Of a DNA stretch of 61,528 bases, positions 43,915 to 53,465 are shown one piece after another. Each line of letters starts with the position of its first letter. Position 1 is the first letter of the stretch. A program made the translations under genes and the position numbers. Source of the stretch: Cytophagales bacterium. Lineage in GTDB: Bacteria > Bacteroidota > Bacteroidia > Cytophagales > VRUD01. The stretch is from contig VRUD01000015.1 in NCBI GenBank assembly GCA_019456305.1, forward strand, positions 1 through 61,528, read 5' to 3'. Below the pieces are notes generated by a model that worked only from the letters and a program-made list of their open reading frames with translations, ran no database searches and was not told the DNA's origin.

Positions 43915-45036
43915 TTAAATTTTTTCTAATAGTATTTTATATTCCTTCGCAATATCATCCCATGAATATTCTTTTTTTATTGTTTGTAGTGCATTTTTTT
44001 TAATTTTCAGATATAATCCCTTATTCTTAAATAAATAATTTATTTTTTTAGATAGAGAAATTTTATCCTCACTTTTAAATAAAATTCCATTTTCATTATC
44101 TATAATTATTTCTCTGTTAACTGTTAAATCTGATACGATAGCGGGTAATCCATAACTCATCCCCATTAATAAAACAGCACTTTGGTAACTAATTTTATGG
44201 GGAATAATTAAAGCATCAGCAGTTTTGAATAACAATTCTCTCCTATTATCAGGGATATATTGTATTATTTTAATAACTCTATTTTCTGTTTTATGCAGAT
44301 CAATTATTTTTTGATAGACATTAAAATCGTCTTTCCAGGGTCTTCCCGCAATAATAAGTATTATGTTTTCATCAATATATGGTAATGCATTTAACAAGAC
44401 ATCCAAGCCCTTTACTTTTTTTATTTGTCCGAAAAAAAGAATATATTTTGATTTTTTAGATAGATTTAATGCTTTTAAGCCCTCTTGTTTAGTTATTTTC
44501 GGATTTACTAAATCTAAGTAACCCCCTTGTTTTATCATGTGAACTTTCTTCAATATTTTGGGTTTAAGTATTTTAGATAATTCGTTATAAGCAAATTGAT
44601 TATGCGCTACGATAGTATCTGAATATTTGTTATAGATTAATTTTTTAATAATTCCAACATCTTCATTGGCAAGATCAGAAATATCATGTGCTATAGAGAT
44701 AATTTTAACTTTATAAATTTTGGAAATCAAAAAAGGAATAATATCTTTTAGTGATGTTGAAAAATTATGAATAATTGCCTTTGTTACCCTTTCTTTTCTG
44801 CAAATTTTAAATGCCTTTCTATAACCTGAAATAAAGTTAAACAGCTTTTTTAGTTTACTGTGGATGTTAGTGTTGAAGAGGTAAAAGATCTTTATTTTAT
44901 CATTTTCTTCTGCATAATTTGTGAACAAATAGGTTTCAACACCTAATTCAGACATTGATTTTAAGAGGGATAAGTCATAATAATCCATTCCCGCTTTTCT
45001 ACCAACAGGGTCTATTATGGCTATTTTTATGCTCAT
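43915..45036 (-). CDS. Glycosyltransferase, GT4-like
   Basis: The 373-residue GT-B enzyme has an N-terminal acceptor domain (DYYDLSLLKSMSELGVETYL) and a C-terminal Rossmann domain with KKSKYILFFGQIKKVKGLDV, IIAGRPWKDD, and HKISYQSAVLLMGMSYGLPA where the usual EGFGLxxxEAMA is altered. It lies 1 bp from the sulfotransferase gene, clearly in the same operon. Sugar specificity is unknown. Confidence 0.9.
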   Translation of the reverse strand: MSIKIAIIDPVGRKAGMDYYDLSLLKSMSELGVETYLFTNYAEENDKIKIFYLFNTNIHSKLKKLFNFISGYRKAFKICRKERVTKAIIHNFSTSLKDIIPFLISKIYKVKIISIAHDISDLANEDVGIIKKLIYNKYSDTIVAHNQFAYNELSKILKPKILKKVHMIKQGGYLDLVNPKITKQEGLKALNLSKKSKYILFFGQIKKVKGLDVLLNALPYIDENIILIIAGRPWKDDFNVYQKIIDLHKTENRVIKIIQYIPDNRRELLFKTADALIIPHKISYQSAVLLMGMSYGLPAIVSDLTVNREIIIDNENGILFKSEDKISLSKKINYLFKNKGLYLKIKKNALQTIKKEYSWDDIAKEYKILLEKI

Positions 45037-45037
45037 T

Positions 45038-45913
45038 TCAATGGCACCAGTTCTTTAAGTTCCTGTTTAAAAGCTTTGCTAATTTATTTATATCTTCCCT
45101 GTAAAAAAATTTTAAATAAGTTTTTGTAGCATTATTTAGTTGGGCTTTTTTACCTTTGTGGAATAATAAAACTTTGGCTTGAGAGATAAGAAATTTGGGC
45201 ATAATAGATTTTAAAGCTTTTCTTAGTTTCCTGATATTATAAAAATACTGTATTATATCATTCTTCGGTATTTCAAAAACATTTTGTTTTTCTTCAAAAT
45301 TAGAGCGAAAATTCGGATTAACCCCCAGAAAAGTAAAAAGTGAAGTTAAAACCTTTTCTGTATCTTTTTTTAAATCTTCCTGAAAAAAAACTTTTACATT
45401 TTCCAGTCCGAAAGTATCAAGATACCTTTTAACCTGTTCATAATAAAATCCTAATTCTATATATTGTTGATGATATATTGGTAATTTTTCATGCCTGACT
45501 CGCTGAAAAACTATTTCTTCAAAAGTCAAATGTACCAGTCCAAGTCTGTAGTCCATAAGATAATGTGAAAATCCTCTATCTATTGGATCACGAAGGATGA
45601 TGATAATTTTTGCATTAGAAACTAATTGATGTATCTTTTGGGGCACTTTTGGATAAAAAAGGTAAGAAACACTTGCTTCACCAATTGCTTTTTCATTCTT
45701 TACATTATTAAACAAAATTTCGTATTCTTCTAATGTTTTAAAGCCTTTCTTATTATAATAATGAAATAGATTTTGTTCACTTATCTCCTCAAAAGAAAAA
45801 TAGTTAGGCTCTTTTTCCCGACTCATATAAATTTCCGGATGTTGATTTAAGTGATGGTATAAAAATGTGGTTGCAGCTTTCGGAGCTCCAACAATAAAAA
45901 AGTTAGGTAACAT
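45038..45913 (-). CDS. PAPS-dependent sulfotransferase
   Basis: The 291-residue enzyme has the 5'-phosphosulfate loop FIVGAPKAATTFLYHHLNQH and the 3'-phosphate motif IIILRDPIDRGFSHYL, as in carbohydrate sulfotransferases of the Sulfotransfer_1 group. In this locus it most likely sulfates a sugar residue of the polysaccharide. No PAPS synthesis genes are in the window. Confidence 0.9.
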   Translation of the reverse strand: MLPNFFIVGAPKAATTFLYHHLNQHPEIYMSREKEPNYFSFEEISEQNLFHYYNKKGFKTLEEYEILFNNVKNEKAIGEASVSYLFYPKVPQKIHQLVSNAKIIIILRDPIDRGFSHYLMDYRLGLVHLTFEEIVFQRVRHEKLPIYHQQYIELGFYYEQVKRYLDTFGLENVKVFFQEDLKKDTEKVLTSLFTFLGVNPNFRSNFEEKQNVFEIPKNDIIQYFYNIRKLRKALKSIMPKFLISQAKVLLFHKGKKAQLNNATKTYLKFFYREDINKLAKLLNRNLKNWCH

Positions 45914-45951
45914 AATTTTAACAGCTCACGTCTTTTAAAAAGTGGACTTTA

Positions 45952-46620
45952 TTATTTATCAGTTGAGCCAAAAATGATTATAAAGGTCAAATTAAAGAAA
46001 AAAAATCTGTTTTTAATGATCTTATAATGCTCAATACCAGCTTGAGACAAAAGTTTTTTAATATCTTTTAAAGACAAAAGAAACATATAATCACCAGCAA
46101 ACCTTTCTTTACCAATTAAATAAAGAAATTTATCAAAGTATTTTTTTGGTAAATAATGTAAGAGAGGGATTCTGGTATGAACCTCTATTGGGAAATATCT
46201 ATTAGGTGTTGTAATAAAAGCTGTTTTGGCAACTCTTTTTATTTCCTTTAAAAATAATAATTGCCTTTCTTTATCTCCTACATGTTCTATTACAGCATTT
46301 GACCAGCAAATATTAAATTGTTTATCTGAAAAAGGGAATTTCTTACCATCATACTTAACTGCTTTTACTTTCGGATATCTTACCAAAATTTTATTAGGTG
46401 TATTAACTCCTAAGGCAGTGATATTTTCAGGATAGGGATAATGCTTTTCTATAAAATTATCTGCCTCGTTCCATTCATTTTCACTAAACCCCACATCCAA
46501 TATTTTTGATTCTTTGATTGGTTTAAGTTCAGTTAAAAAAAAATCCCATTTTTTTCTACGATTATAAGTGGATATTTTATAAGCTATTGACATTGCTTTA
46601 TTTTTTCCTTTCTTGATCAT
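45952..46620 (-). CDS. SAM-dependent methyltransferase (class I)
   Basis: The 222-residue product has a Methyltransf_11-like pattern: ESKILDVGFSENEWNEADNF (altered motif I), ALGVNTPN, AVKYDGKKFPFSDKQFNICW, SNAVIEHVGDKERQLLFLKE and IKRVAKTAFITTPNRYFP. ATG 46620 overlaps the polymerase gene by 23 bp; ATG 46593 (MSIAYK) would leave a 4-bp gap and is also plausible. It is probably a sugar O- or lipid-linked glycan methyltransferase. Confidence 0.85.
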   Translation of the reverse strand: MIKKGKNKAMSIAYKISTYNRRKKWDFFLTELKPIKESKILDVGFSENEWNEADNFIEKHYPYPENITALGVNTPNKILVRYPKVKAVKYDGKKFPFSDKQFNICWSNAVIEHVGDKERQLLFLKEIKRVAKTAFITTPNRYFPIEVHTRIPLLHYLPKKYFDKFLYLIGKERFAGDYMFLLSLKDIKKLLSQAGIEHYKIIKNRFFFFNLTFIIIFGSTDK

Positions 46621-48061
46621 AGTTTTTAAATCTTTCTATATCAAATAAACTTAAAACTAATCCGCTAAATAAAAGTGGAATCCCCGCAGAAATGGGCGAA
46701 ACTGCTGAATTAGCCAAAAAAGAAGTTAAAAAGATACCGAGAATTGCTGAAAAAGTCAATAAACAGGTATAGCCCAATTTAGGATTCTTTATCTTAAACT
46801 TCCTAAATACCATAAACAGTTTAACCAATAAAAATGTAGAAAAAAGGAAATAACAGATCAATCCCCAATATCCCAACTGATATCCCAATCCGCCAATAAA
46901 ACTTTCGGTTACTTTTTCATCAAGCCCTGAGCCATATAAAAAAGCTAATTGTCCGGAAGAGCCCAATCCATTCCCAAATGGGTTTGCTGCAAGCCCACTT
47001 AACCCAGCGGCTAAGCCAGTTAGGTGCCTTATGGCATTGGGACTGTCGGGGCTAAAAAGAGCAACCTGGGCAAAAAGCACTAATAAAAGTAATGCAGAAA
47101 TGATTGCTCCGATAAACTTTGTCCGTGTTACCAATAAAACAATTATACCTAATACAACTATTAATTGTCCGCCCCTTCCAAGTGTGAGGATCAAGCCCAA
47201 TGTTAGCATCATCAAAACTAATGGTTGTATAAAAAAAAGGTTCTTACTGTTGCCCAAAATCCCTCTAATATAAAAAAGTGTTAAAACAGGAAAAGCTAGA
47301 AACCTGGAAAGTGAAGTAGCTTCTCCAATAGTACCAACCATTCTTCTATATTGATCTGATAATAGATAGGTATGCCAAATTACCGGCAATCCTTTATACT
47401 TTGCTAATATAAAATCAGACCCCTCATATTTAAGCTCTGAATAGCGAATACTTCCGATTATTTCCCATATTTCGCTATTAAATATAAATCGCTCTATGAA
47501 ACCAAATGAAACCACTAATATTGCAATTAATATCATCCATCTCAAAAGAAACTCAACATTTTTGTAAGTAAACAAACTTAACCTTCCAATGAAATAAAAA
47601 GCAACTATCATAAAGCCCTCTCTAAAAGATACAACCCTGCTAAAAAAACCGGAAGAAGAGGTGATAAAAAAAATGCCATAAACTAAAATAAATAAAAGCG
47701 CCATCAGGTCCACTAACTTCCAATTAATTTTTCTAAAATTCTTAATAAACAATATTGCTAACAGGCAAAAAACAAAAATCTCTTTAGTGGCAACAAATGC
47801 TTTTATAGTGCTGCCACTAACAAAATGTGAAAAAGGCATGCTTAGCAAGGGTTGAAAGGGTAATATGATAATTAAGGTGAGAAGAGCCCATTTTAAATGC
47901 TTAAAACCCAGGAAGGTAGCAACACATATCACAATGCTCAGGTAAAAAAAAACAAAATAGTCCTTCCCATTTATATCTAATAGAATAGCTATTGATAAAG
48001 GTAAGAGTGCTATTAAAAAGGCACCAACTATAAAAACAATATAATTTAAGTATTTTTGCAT
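46598..48061 (-). CDS. O-antigen ligase/polymerase-like membrane protein (Wzy)
   Basis: The 487-residue inner-membrane protein has about 12 TM helices and a large periplasmic loop (about 185-245; SEIWEIIGSIRYSELKYEGS) between TM groups, the plan of the Wzy_C family. LTLGRGGQLIVVLGIIVLLV contains the conserved Arg region. GNGLGSSGQLAFLYGSG is typical of the second loop. It probably polymerises lipid-linked repeat units in the periplasm. Its start is 39 bp from the oppositely directed methyltransferase start. Confidence 0.88.
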   Translation of the reverse strand: MQKYLNYIVFIVGAFLIALLPLSIAILLDINGKDYFVFFYLSIVICVATFLGFKHLKWALLTLIIILPFQPLLSMPFSHFVSGSTIKAFVATKEIFVFCLLAILFIKNFRKINWKLVDLMALLFILVYGIFFITSSSGFFSRVVSFREGFMIVAFYFIGRLSLFTYKNVEFLLRWMILIAILVVSFGFIERFIFNSEIWEIIGSIRYSELKYEGSDFILAKYKGLPVIWHTYLLSDQYRRMVGTIGEATSLSRFLAFPVLTLFYIRGILGNSKNLFFIQPLVLMMLTLGLILTLGRGGQLIVVLGIIVLLVTRTKFIGAIISALLLLVLFAQVALFSPDSPNAIRHLTGLAAGLSGLAANPFGNGLGSSGQLAFLYGSGLDEKVTESFIGGLGYQLGYWGLICYFLFSTFLLVKLFMVFRKFKIKNPKLGYTCLLTFSAILGIFLTSFLANSAVSPISAGIPLLFSGLVLSLFDIERFKNYDQERKK

Positions 48062-48099
48062 AATTCAATTTTATAAAATTGACAAAAAAATTACAAACA

Positions 48100-48975
48100 A
48101 TGATGATAATCTTACAAAAATGGTTAAAGAAAAAATTTACAGGCATTTCCTGGAAGAATAAATATATTAAATTAATTTTTCACTGTATAGATATTCCGGA
48201 TTGGATAACACGTCAGGTAAATAGTCTTGGTAATATACCTAAATATTCTATACGTGTGCGATCTAATGGCGTTCAGGGTCAATTTGGTGGCAAAATATTT
48301 GCCAATAGTGGTAAATTAATAACTCAATTGCTGAGCAAACATACAAATCTTAAACCACAAAGCAAAATATTAGAGATAGGATGTGGATGTGGCAGGATTG
48401 CATTTGGTTTAGCAAATATTCTTGAAAATGGAAATTATATTGGTATGGACGTAGATAAATTAGTTATTGCTGAATGTAAAAAAAATTCAATATTCAAAAA
48501 GAAAGATTTTGTTTTTCAACATATGGATGTACATAATTACGTCTATAATACTAAAGGTGAGATTTCTGCTGATTCGTTTCAATTTTCTTACCCGGATAAA
48601 AATGCAGATATAATTATTCTAATATCAGTATTCACGCATATGTTACCTGAAGATGTCGCCCATTACATCAATGAAATTAGCCGTATGCTTCACCCTGGCG
48701 GCTACTGTTTTTTTTCAACCTTTCTGATGGATTATGGTCATCAAGGTAGAATGTTAGACTTTCCTTATAACCATTCTTATTACAGACTTCACCAGGAAAT
48801 TAACCCCGAAAAAGCAGTTGGATATTACCAAAACTTTTTATCAGATAGTTTTACTAAAGCAGGAATATCTTTACTGAAAGACCCTATATTGGGTAGATGG
48901 AGACCTGCAACAACAAATGATTCTTCAGATGGCTTTAGCCAAGATATAATGATTTTTATAAAAGATATTTACTGA
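48100..48975 (+). CDS. SAM-dependent methyltransferase (class I)
   Basis: From ATG 48100 the product has 291 residues; the TTG at 48079 would add seven. Motif I SKILEIGCGCGRIAFGLANI is clear, followed by YIGMDVDKLVIAECKKN, ADIIILISVFTHMLPEDVAH and YINEISRMLHPGGYCFFSTF. The N-terminal 60 basic residues may bind membrane. It overlaps the next gene by one base (TGATG). It starts a short + strand operon within an otherwise minus-strand locus. Confidence 0.88.
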   Translation: MMIILQKWLKKKFTGISWKNKYIKLIFHCIDIPDWITRQVNSLGNIPKYSIRVRSNGVQGQFGGKIFANSGKLITQLLSKHTNLKPQSKILEIGCGCGRIAFGLANILENGNYIGMDVDKLVIAECKKNSIFKKKDFVFQHMDVHNYVYNTKGEISADSFQFSYPDKNADIIILISVFTHMLPEDVAHYINEISRMLHPGGYCFFSTFLMDYGHQGRMLDFPYNHSYYRLHQEINPEKAVGYYQNFLSDSFTKAGISLLKDPILGRWRPATTNDSSDGFSQDIMIFIKDIY

Positions 48976-50234
48976 TGTATAAAAAGATTGACAAGTGTAG
49001 GATTTGCGGAAATGAAAATTTGGTTTCACTCCTTCATCTAGGAGAACAGGCATTAACCGGTGTGTTTCCTAAAAACAAGGATGAAAGGATTACCTCTGGT
49101 CCTTTGGAATTGGTGAAGTGCCATTCCGAAAACCAGGATAGTACTGTATGTCATTTGGTTCAGCTTCATCATTCTTATGATAGTACTGAAATGTACGGAC
49201 TCAATTATGGCTACCGTTCAGGGCTGAATCAGTCAATGGTCCGGCATCTGAAAGACATTGTCCAATACGTGCAGTCATTTATTGCATTGAATGAAGGAGA
49301 TTTAGTCATTGATATTGGCAGCAACGACAGCACGCTTTTGCAGTTCTATCCATCCGATAAAAAACTGCATTTAACGGGTATTGATCCTACCGGTGTTAAA
49401 TTCAAAGAGTACTATCCATCGCACATCCGGCTTATACCTGAGTTTTTTTCTGCTGATATAGTGAGGAAACATCATCCCGGAGAAAAAGCAAAAGTAGTTA
49501 CATCTATTGCAATGATTTATGATCTGGAAGATCCCATATCCTTTGTTAAGCAAGTTCATGAAGTAATAGCGGACGATGGCATCTGGGTGTTCGAACAAAG
49601 TTACCTGCCTTCTATGATGGAGGCCAATGCTTACGATACGATTTGTCACGAACATATAGAGTATTATGCTTTGTCACAGATACAATGGCTAATGGATAAA
49701 GCTGGATTAAGGATTATTGATGTTGAGCTTAACGATGTAAATGGCGGCAGTTTCATAGTAGTTGTTACAAAAAATCAATCTTCATATGTTTCCAGTAAAA
49801 CTGTAGAAAAGGTCTTTAAAAGAGAAAAGCAGTTGAGATTAGACACATTAAAACCCTATGAAAATTTTGCGGAAAGAGTCTTTGCTCATAAGGATGAGTT
49901 GCGCAGGTTGTTATCCGATATTAAAAATAAGGGTGAAAAGGTTTTTGGATATGGTGCTTCGACAAAAGGGAATGTAGTACTACAGTATTGTGGACTGACA
50001 CCAAATGATATTCCTTATATTGCTGATGTAAACGAAGATAAATTTGGTGCATATACTCCATTTACACAAATCCCTATTATTTCCGAACAGGAAGCTAAAT
50101 CAATGAATCCGGATTATTTTCTCGTGCTGCCCTGGCATTTCAGAAAAGGTATACTCGAAAGAGAGAAGGCATATTTGGAATCGGGTGGCAAGTTCATTTT
50201 TCCTTTACCTGAGATTGAGATTGTTAGGCAATGA
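48975..50234 (+). CDS. C-methyltransferase with zinc-binding N-terminus
   Basis: The 419-residue enzyme has three parts: a zinc-binding N-terminal domain (CRICGNENLVSLLHLGEQAL, further Cys at about 51 and 60), a SAM domain (DLVIDIGSNDSTLLQFYPSD, YDTICHEHIEYYALSQIQWL) and a C-terminal C-methyltransferase domain (KVFGYGASTKGNVVLQYCGL, PIISEQEAKSMNPDYFLVLP). This is the TylC3/NovU-like architecture that adds a branch methyl to nucleotide-deoxyketosugars. It overlaps the gmd remnant by four bases. Confidence 0.93.
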   Translation: MYKKIDKCRICGNENLVSLLHLGEQALTGVFPKNKDERITSGPLELVKCHSENQDSTVCHLVQLHHSYDSTEMYGLNYGYRSGLNQSMVRHLKDIVQYVQSFIALNEGDLVIDIGSNDSTLLQFYPSDKKLHLTGIDPTGVKFKEYYPSHIRLIPEFFSADIVRKHHPGEKAKVVTSIAMIYDLEDPISFVKQVHEVIADDGIWVFEQSYLPSMMEANAYDTICHEHIEYYALSQIQWLMDKAGLRIIDVELNDVNGGSFIVVVTKNQSSYVSSKTVEKVFKREKQLRLDTLKPYENFAERVFAHKDELRRLLSDIKNKGEKVFGYGASTKGNVVLQYCGLTPNDIPYIADVNEDKFGAYTPFTQIPIISEQEAKSMNPDYFLVLPWHFRKGILEREKAYLESGGKFIFPLPEIEIVRQ

Positions 50235-50776
50235 AAAAAGCAGTTATTGTAGGCCATACTGGTCAGGATGGAACTTATCTATGCCAACTTCTTGAAAAGA
50301 AGGGTTACAATATTTTTGTATGTATTGGAATATTTTATAATCATGAATCTCCTTTGCGCGAGTCAAAATATGTTTCTAAAAAAATTGTTGAAACGGCCAT
50401 AGCGATAAAGAATAATGCAAAAGGCGAATTGAAGCTCGGGGATTTAGATTCACGGATTGACTGGGGTTATGCTCCTGATTATGTGGATGCTGTATTCGGC
50501 ATCATGCAATTAACAGAACCTGATGATTTTATCATTTCCAGTGGCAATACTCATAGTGTTAAGGACTTTGTGGAGGGGGTATTTCAATATCTTGGGATGG
50601 ATTGGCAAGAGCATGTTAAAATTGATTCTAACCTCATCACCAAAAAGCAGAAACGAAATCTTTTCGGCAATAATCAGAAAATAAAAGCTATAACAGGTTG
50701 GTATCCTTCCATAAGTTTTGGTGGGATGATAAAAATCTTAGTGGACAAAGAACTGAAAAAACATGCCTCAAAATAG
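50231..50776 (+). pseudogene. gmd: GDP-mannose 4,6-dehydratase with internal deletion
   Basis: Only 181 of about 320-370 expected residues remain, in one frame. The N-terminal NAD-binding strand (KKAVIVGHTGQDGTYLCQLL, EKKGYN) is joined directly to a segment equivalent to the second half (IFYNHESPLRESKYVSKKI, KLGDLDSRIDWGYAPDYVDA, QKIKAITGWYPSISFGGMIK). The missing middle includes the catalytic Thr/Glu region and YxxxK. An active dehydratase is therefore unlikely. It is an in-frame deletion, and the upstream coupling (ATGA) is preserved. Confidence 0.82.
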
Positions 50777-50799
50777 TCCTTCCCATTAAAACTCATTGT

Positions 50800-51660
50800 C
50801 TATTTTTTTATGCAGAGAAGATTTGCAAACTTTTCTTTTGAAGATATGAATCTTTCTAATAATTCAGTAATATCAAAATGCTTAACTTGTTTTTTTTGTT
50901 CATCAACACAAAATACTTTAAACCCTGTTTTGTGCAATAAATTTATATAATCCTCGGGTTCAATATCTGTTTGTTGTAAACCAATTGGCCAGAATTCAGT
51001 GATCATTTTAATTTTCTCATACTTCTTTAAAATTGAACTCATCCCCTGAATTGCTCCATATTCTGCTCCTTGAATATCCATTTTAATGAAATTGATTTCT
51101 ATATTTTTATCTTTAAAATAATCATCTAAGCGAATACTTTCAATTTCAATAGATTTGCGTCTCTCCAAAGGTTTATATATTCTATGATCTCCATAATTGT
51201 CTTCAGATAAATATAATTTAATCTTTCCTGTATAATTAGAGACAGCTTTATTAATAAGAATAACATTATGATATCCGTTAACCTTAACATTTTTAACAAG
51301 CAACTGAAAATTATCAGGATCCGGTTCAAAAGCGAAAACTACTCCCCCCTCTCCCACACATCTTGCAAAAATCAGCGTATAATATCCAATATTTGCCCCA
51401 AGATCTATCACAATATCATTTTTATTTATCTGGGTTTTTACAAACTCAGTCGTAAATGGTTCATGACTTCCTCTGATTGACAAGTTAAGGGAGTCTTTAT
51501 AATCCAAATACATTTTATGACCATGAATTTGAACAAAATCTGATTTTAACTTAGAAGTAATATATTTTTTTAAAATCCTGAAAAGATAAAATCTCCCAAG
51601 TTCGAACCTAGAAAAAATTTTATAGAAAATGTTGTACACAAATATTAATGCCCTTTTCAT
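50800..51660 (-). CDS. FkbM family methyltransferase
   Basis: The 286-residue SAM-dependent O-methyltransferase has IVIDLGANIGYYTLIFARCV, VVFAFEPDPDNFQLLVKNVK, and EINFIKMDIQGAEYGAIQGM, the FkbM signature. A short hydrophobic or amphipathic N-terminus could bind membrane. It probably methylates a glycan. It lies 59 bp downstream of the flippase gene. Confidence 0.92.
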   Translation of the reverse strand: MKRALIFVYNIFYKIFSRFELGRFYLFRILKKYITSKLKSDFVQIHGHKMYLDYKDSLNLSIRGSHEPFTTEFVKTQINKNDIVIDLGANIGYYTLIFARCVGEGGVVFAFEPDPDNFQLLVKNVKVNGYHNVILINKAVSNYTGKIKLYLSEDNYGDHRIYKPLERRKSIEIESIRLDDYFKDKNIEINFIKMDIQGAEYGAIQGMSSILKKYEKIKMITEFWPIGLQQTDIEPEDYINLLHKTGFKVFCVDEQKKQVKHFDITELLERFISSKEKFANLLCIKK

Positions 51661-51719
51661 TTAAAAAAATATTATTTAAGAATCCGCAATAAATATTCAA
51701 ACATCAGAAAACCTTATAT

Positions 51720-53060
51720 CTAAACTAAGTATCTAATTTTAAAAAAAGGAAAATAAAAAATATAAAACTTAAATTTACTCCTGATATATATTATACACAA
51801 CAAATGCAATACAATCAAACTTATAGTGGTGGCAATAGCAGCACCAACATATCCATATAATTGAATTAAGAAATAATTTAAAAATATATTTAAAATTGCA
51901 GCGGATAAAACAAAATATACTACAATATTTTGTTTATTAGTCATATACAATAATTGACCAACAGGTCCGGATATAGCATGTATAAATTGACCAAAAGCTA
52001 AAATCATTAAAGTAGCTACCCCGGCTTTGAATTCTTCACCAAATATACCCAATATAATTCCCGGAAATATAAAATACGCTGCTACAACAGGAAAGGAGCT
52101 CCAGAAAATCAGTTTTGTTGATTGCTGAGCTATTCGTTGAAGACCCTTCATATCATTTTTACCATAATATTCCGCAAACTTTGGTGCAGCTATACTGCTA
52201 ATGGCTAACAAAGTGATACTTGTAAATTTTGCAATCCTTAATGCTACGTTATAAATCCCTACCTCTGCTTCAGTTCTAAAAATTCCTAACATAATGGTAT
52301 CAATTGATCCCATTAATAATACTGATGAAGCCGCTAAGAACATTGGAAAAGATACACTCAACAATGAACGTGTTTTTATAGAATTTTCAAACTGTAAAGA
52401 ATTAAAATTTCGTTTTTTTAACCATAATATAAAGCTAATAACAGCAACTATAATAGTACTTAATAAGTAGGCAATTACCGGTAAAGTTTCGTTATGATAA
52501 TAAAAAAACAAACCTAAAAAAACAGGGGTAGCAAACAAATAAATACCTACATTTTGAAGAAATGTATATTCTCTTATTTTTTTTAGCCCTCTTAAACTTT
52601 CAGCGTTAATAAATATCAGAACTGAAGGTAAAATTGCAAAAGAGGCTATTTCAAAAGCATGCTTCAAGTTGGGTTTATGAAAAATATAGCTGGCAATATA
52701 AGCAGACCCATAATACATTATTATAGTAAGCAGCAAACTTAAAGGAATTGCCACTTTTAATGCTTTCAGATATACATCCTTTACTTTATTGTGCTCTTTT
52801 TGTGCAGTAAATTCTGCTATAAATCTTAACAATGCATTATCAAGTCCCAGTTTACCGATTACTGCAAACATTAAGATGAGCGACAAAGAGAGCGAAAATA
52901 GCCCCATTGCATCGGCACCTAATTTGCGGGTAATTAATAAAATGAAAGTATAACTAACAATAATCCCCAGTATCCTAAATATAAGGTATATTGAACTGCC
53001 GCTAAGCAATTCTTTGAGATCAACATCTTTATTTATTAGTAACTTTATCTTATGTATCAT
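51720..53060 (-). CDS. Polysaccharide flippase (Wzx-like, MOP superfamily)
   Basis: The 446-residue inner-membrane protein has about 14 hydrophobic helices. It starts IKLLINKDVDLKELLSGSSI, YLIFRILGIIVSYTFILLIT and RKLGADAMGLFSLSLSLILM, as in polysaccharide_synt proteins. AEVGIYNVALRIAKFTSITL and GEEFKAGVATLMILAFGQFI are further signatures. It would flip undecaprenyl-linked repeat units to the periplasm. Its ATG overlaps the stop of the preceding pseudogene by one base. Confidence 0.93.
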   Translation of the reverse strand: MIHKIKLLINKDVDLKELLSGSSIYLIFRILGIIVSYTFILLITRKLGADAMGLFSLSLSLILMFAVIGKLGLDNALLRFIAEFTAQKEHNKVKDVYLKALKVAIPLSLLLTIIMYYGSAYIASYIFHKPNLKHAFEIASFAILPSVLIFINAESLRGLKKIREYTFLQNVGIYLFATPVFLGLFFYYHNETLPVIAYLLSTIIVAVISFILWLKKRNFNSLQFENSIKTRSLLSVSFPMFLAASSVLLMGSIDTIMLGIFRTEAEVGIYNVALRIAKFTSITLLAISSIAAPKFAEYYGKNDMKGLQRIAQQSTKLIFWSSFPVVAAYFIFPGIILGIFGEEFKAGVATLMILAFGQFIHAISGPVGQLLYMTNKQNIVVYFVLSAAILNIFLNYFLIQLYGYVGAAIATTISLIVLHLLCIIYIRSKFKFYIFYFPFFKIRYLV

Positions 53061-53465
53061 TAATTCCTCATCAAATAAAATGACGCCATTTCTTTATTAG
53101 GATATTTTTTACACATGGGGCATTTCTCCACAAGCAGGTCATAATAATTAGTCTTCAGATAATCAAGCGCTGCAATGATCCTGTATTCTTTACAAATATG
53201 CCTGCAAGCATAATCAGCATCTTCTTTTTTGTTTTGCTTAATACCATTAATAACCATCAGGGTAGAAAAGCCACTCCCAATCTCAATGATCTTCCCTGGT
53301 TTGTAATGCCTGATCATATTATACAAATACTCCGCATCTCCTGTTCTGAATTTACTATTCTTATAATACCTGTTTTACGGATTATGTAGAGCAATATAGC
53401 GCTCAGAAAATTAAACGGACTAAATATCAAATCTGCAATCGGGCCTAAAAGATCTTTAATTTTTT
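53060..53465 (-). pseudogene. Collapsed methyltransferase gene with internal deletions
   Basis: Three pieces of one methyltransferase can be read. Near 53345-53460 one frame gives IKDLLGPIADLIFSPFNFLS plus AILLYIIRKTG, an N-terminus. Another frame then gives NSKFRTGDAEYLYNMIRHYK, PGKIIEIGSGFSTLMVINGI and ADYACRHIC, a SAM-binding core. This is joined directly to a C-terminal piece, KEYRIIAALDYLKTNYYDLL VEKCP. At least two deletions and a frame change have occurred. The last 88 codons remain open and overlap the flippase ATG. The original 5' end is not certain. Confidence 0.7.
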
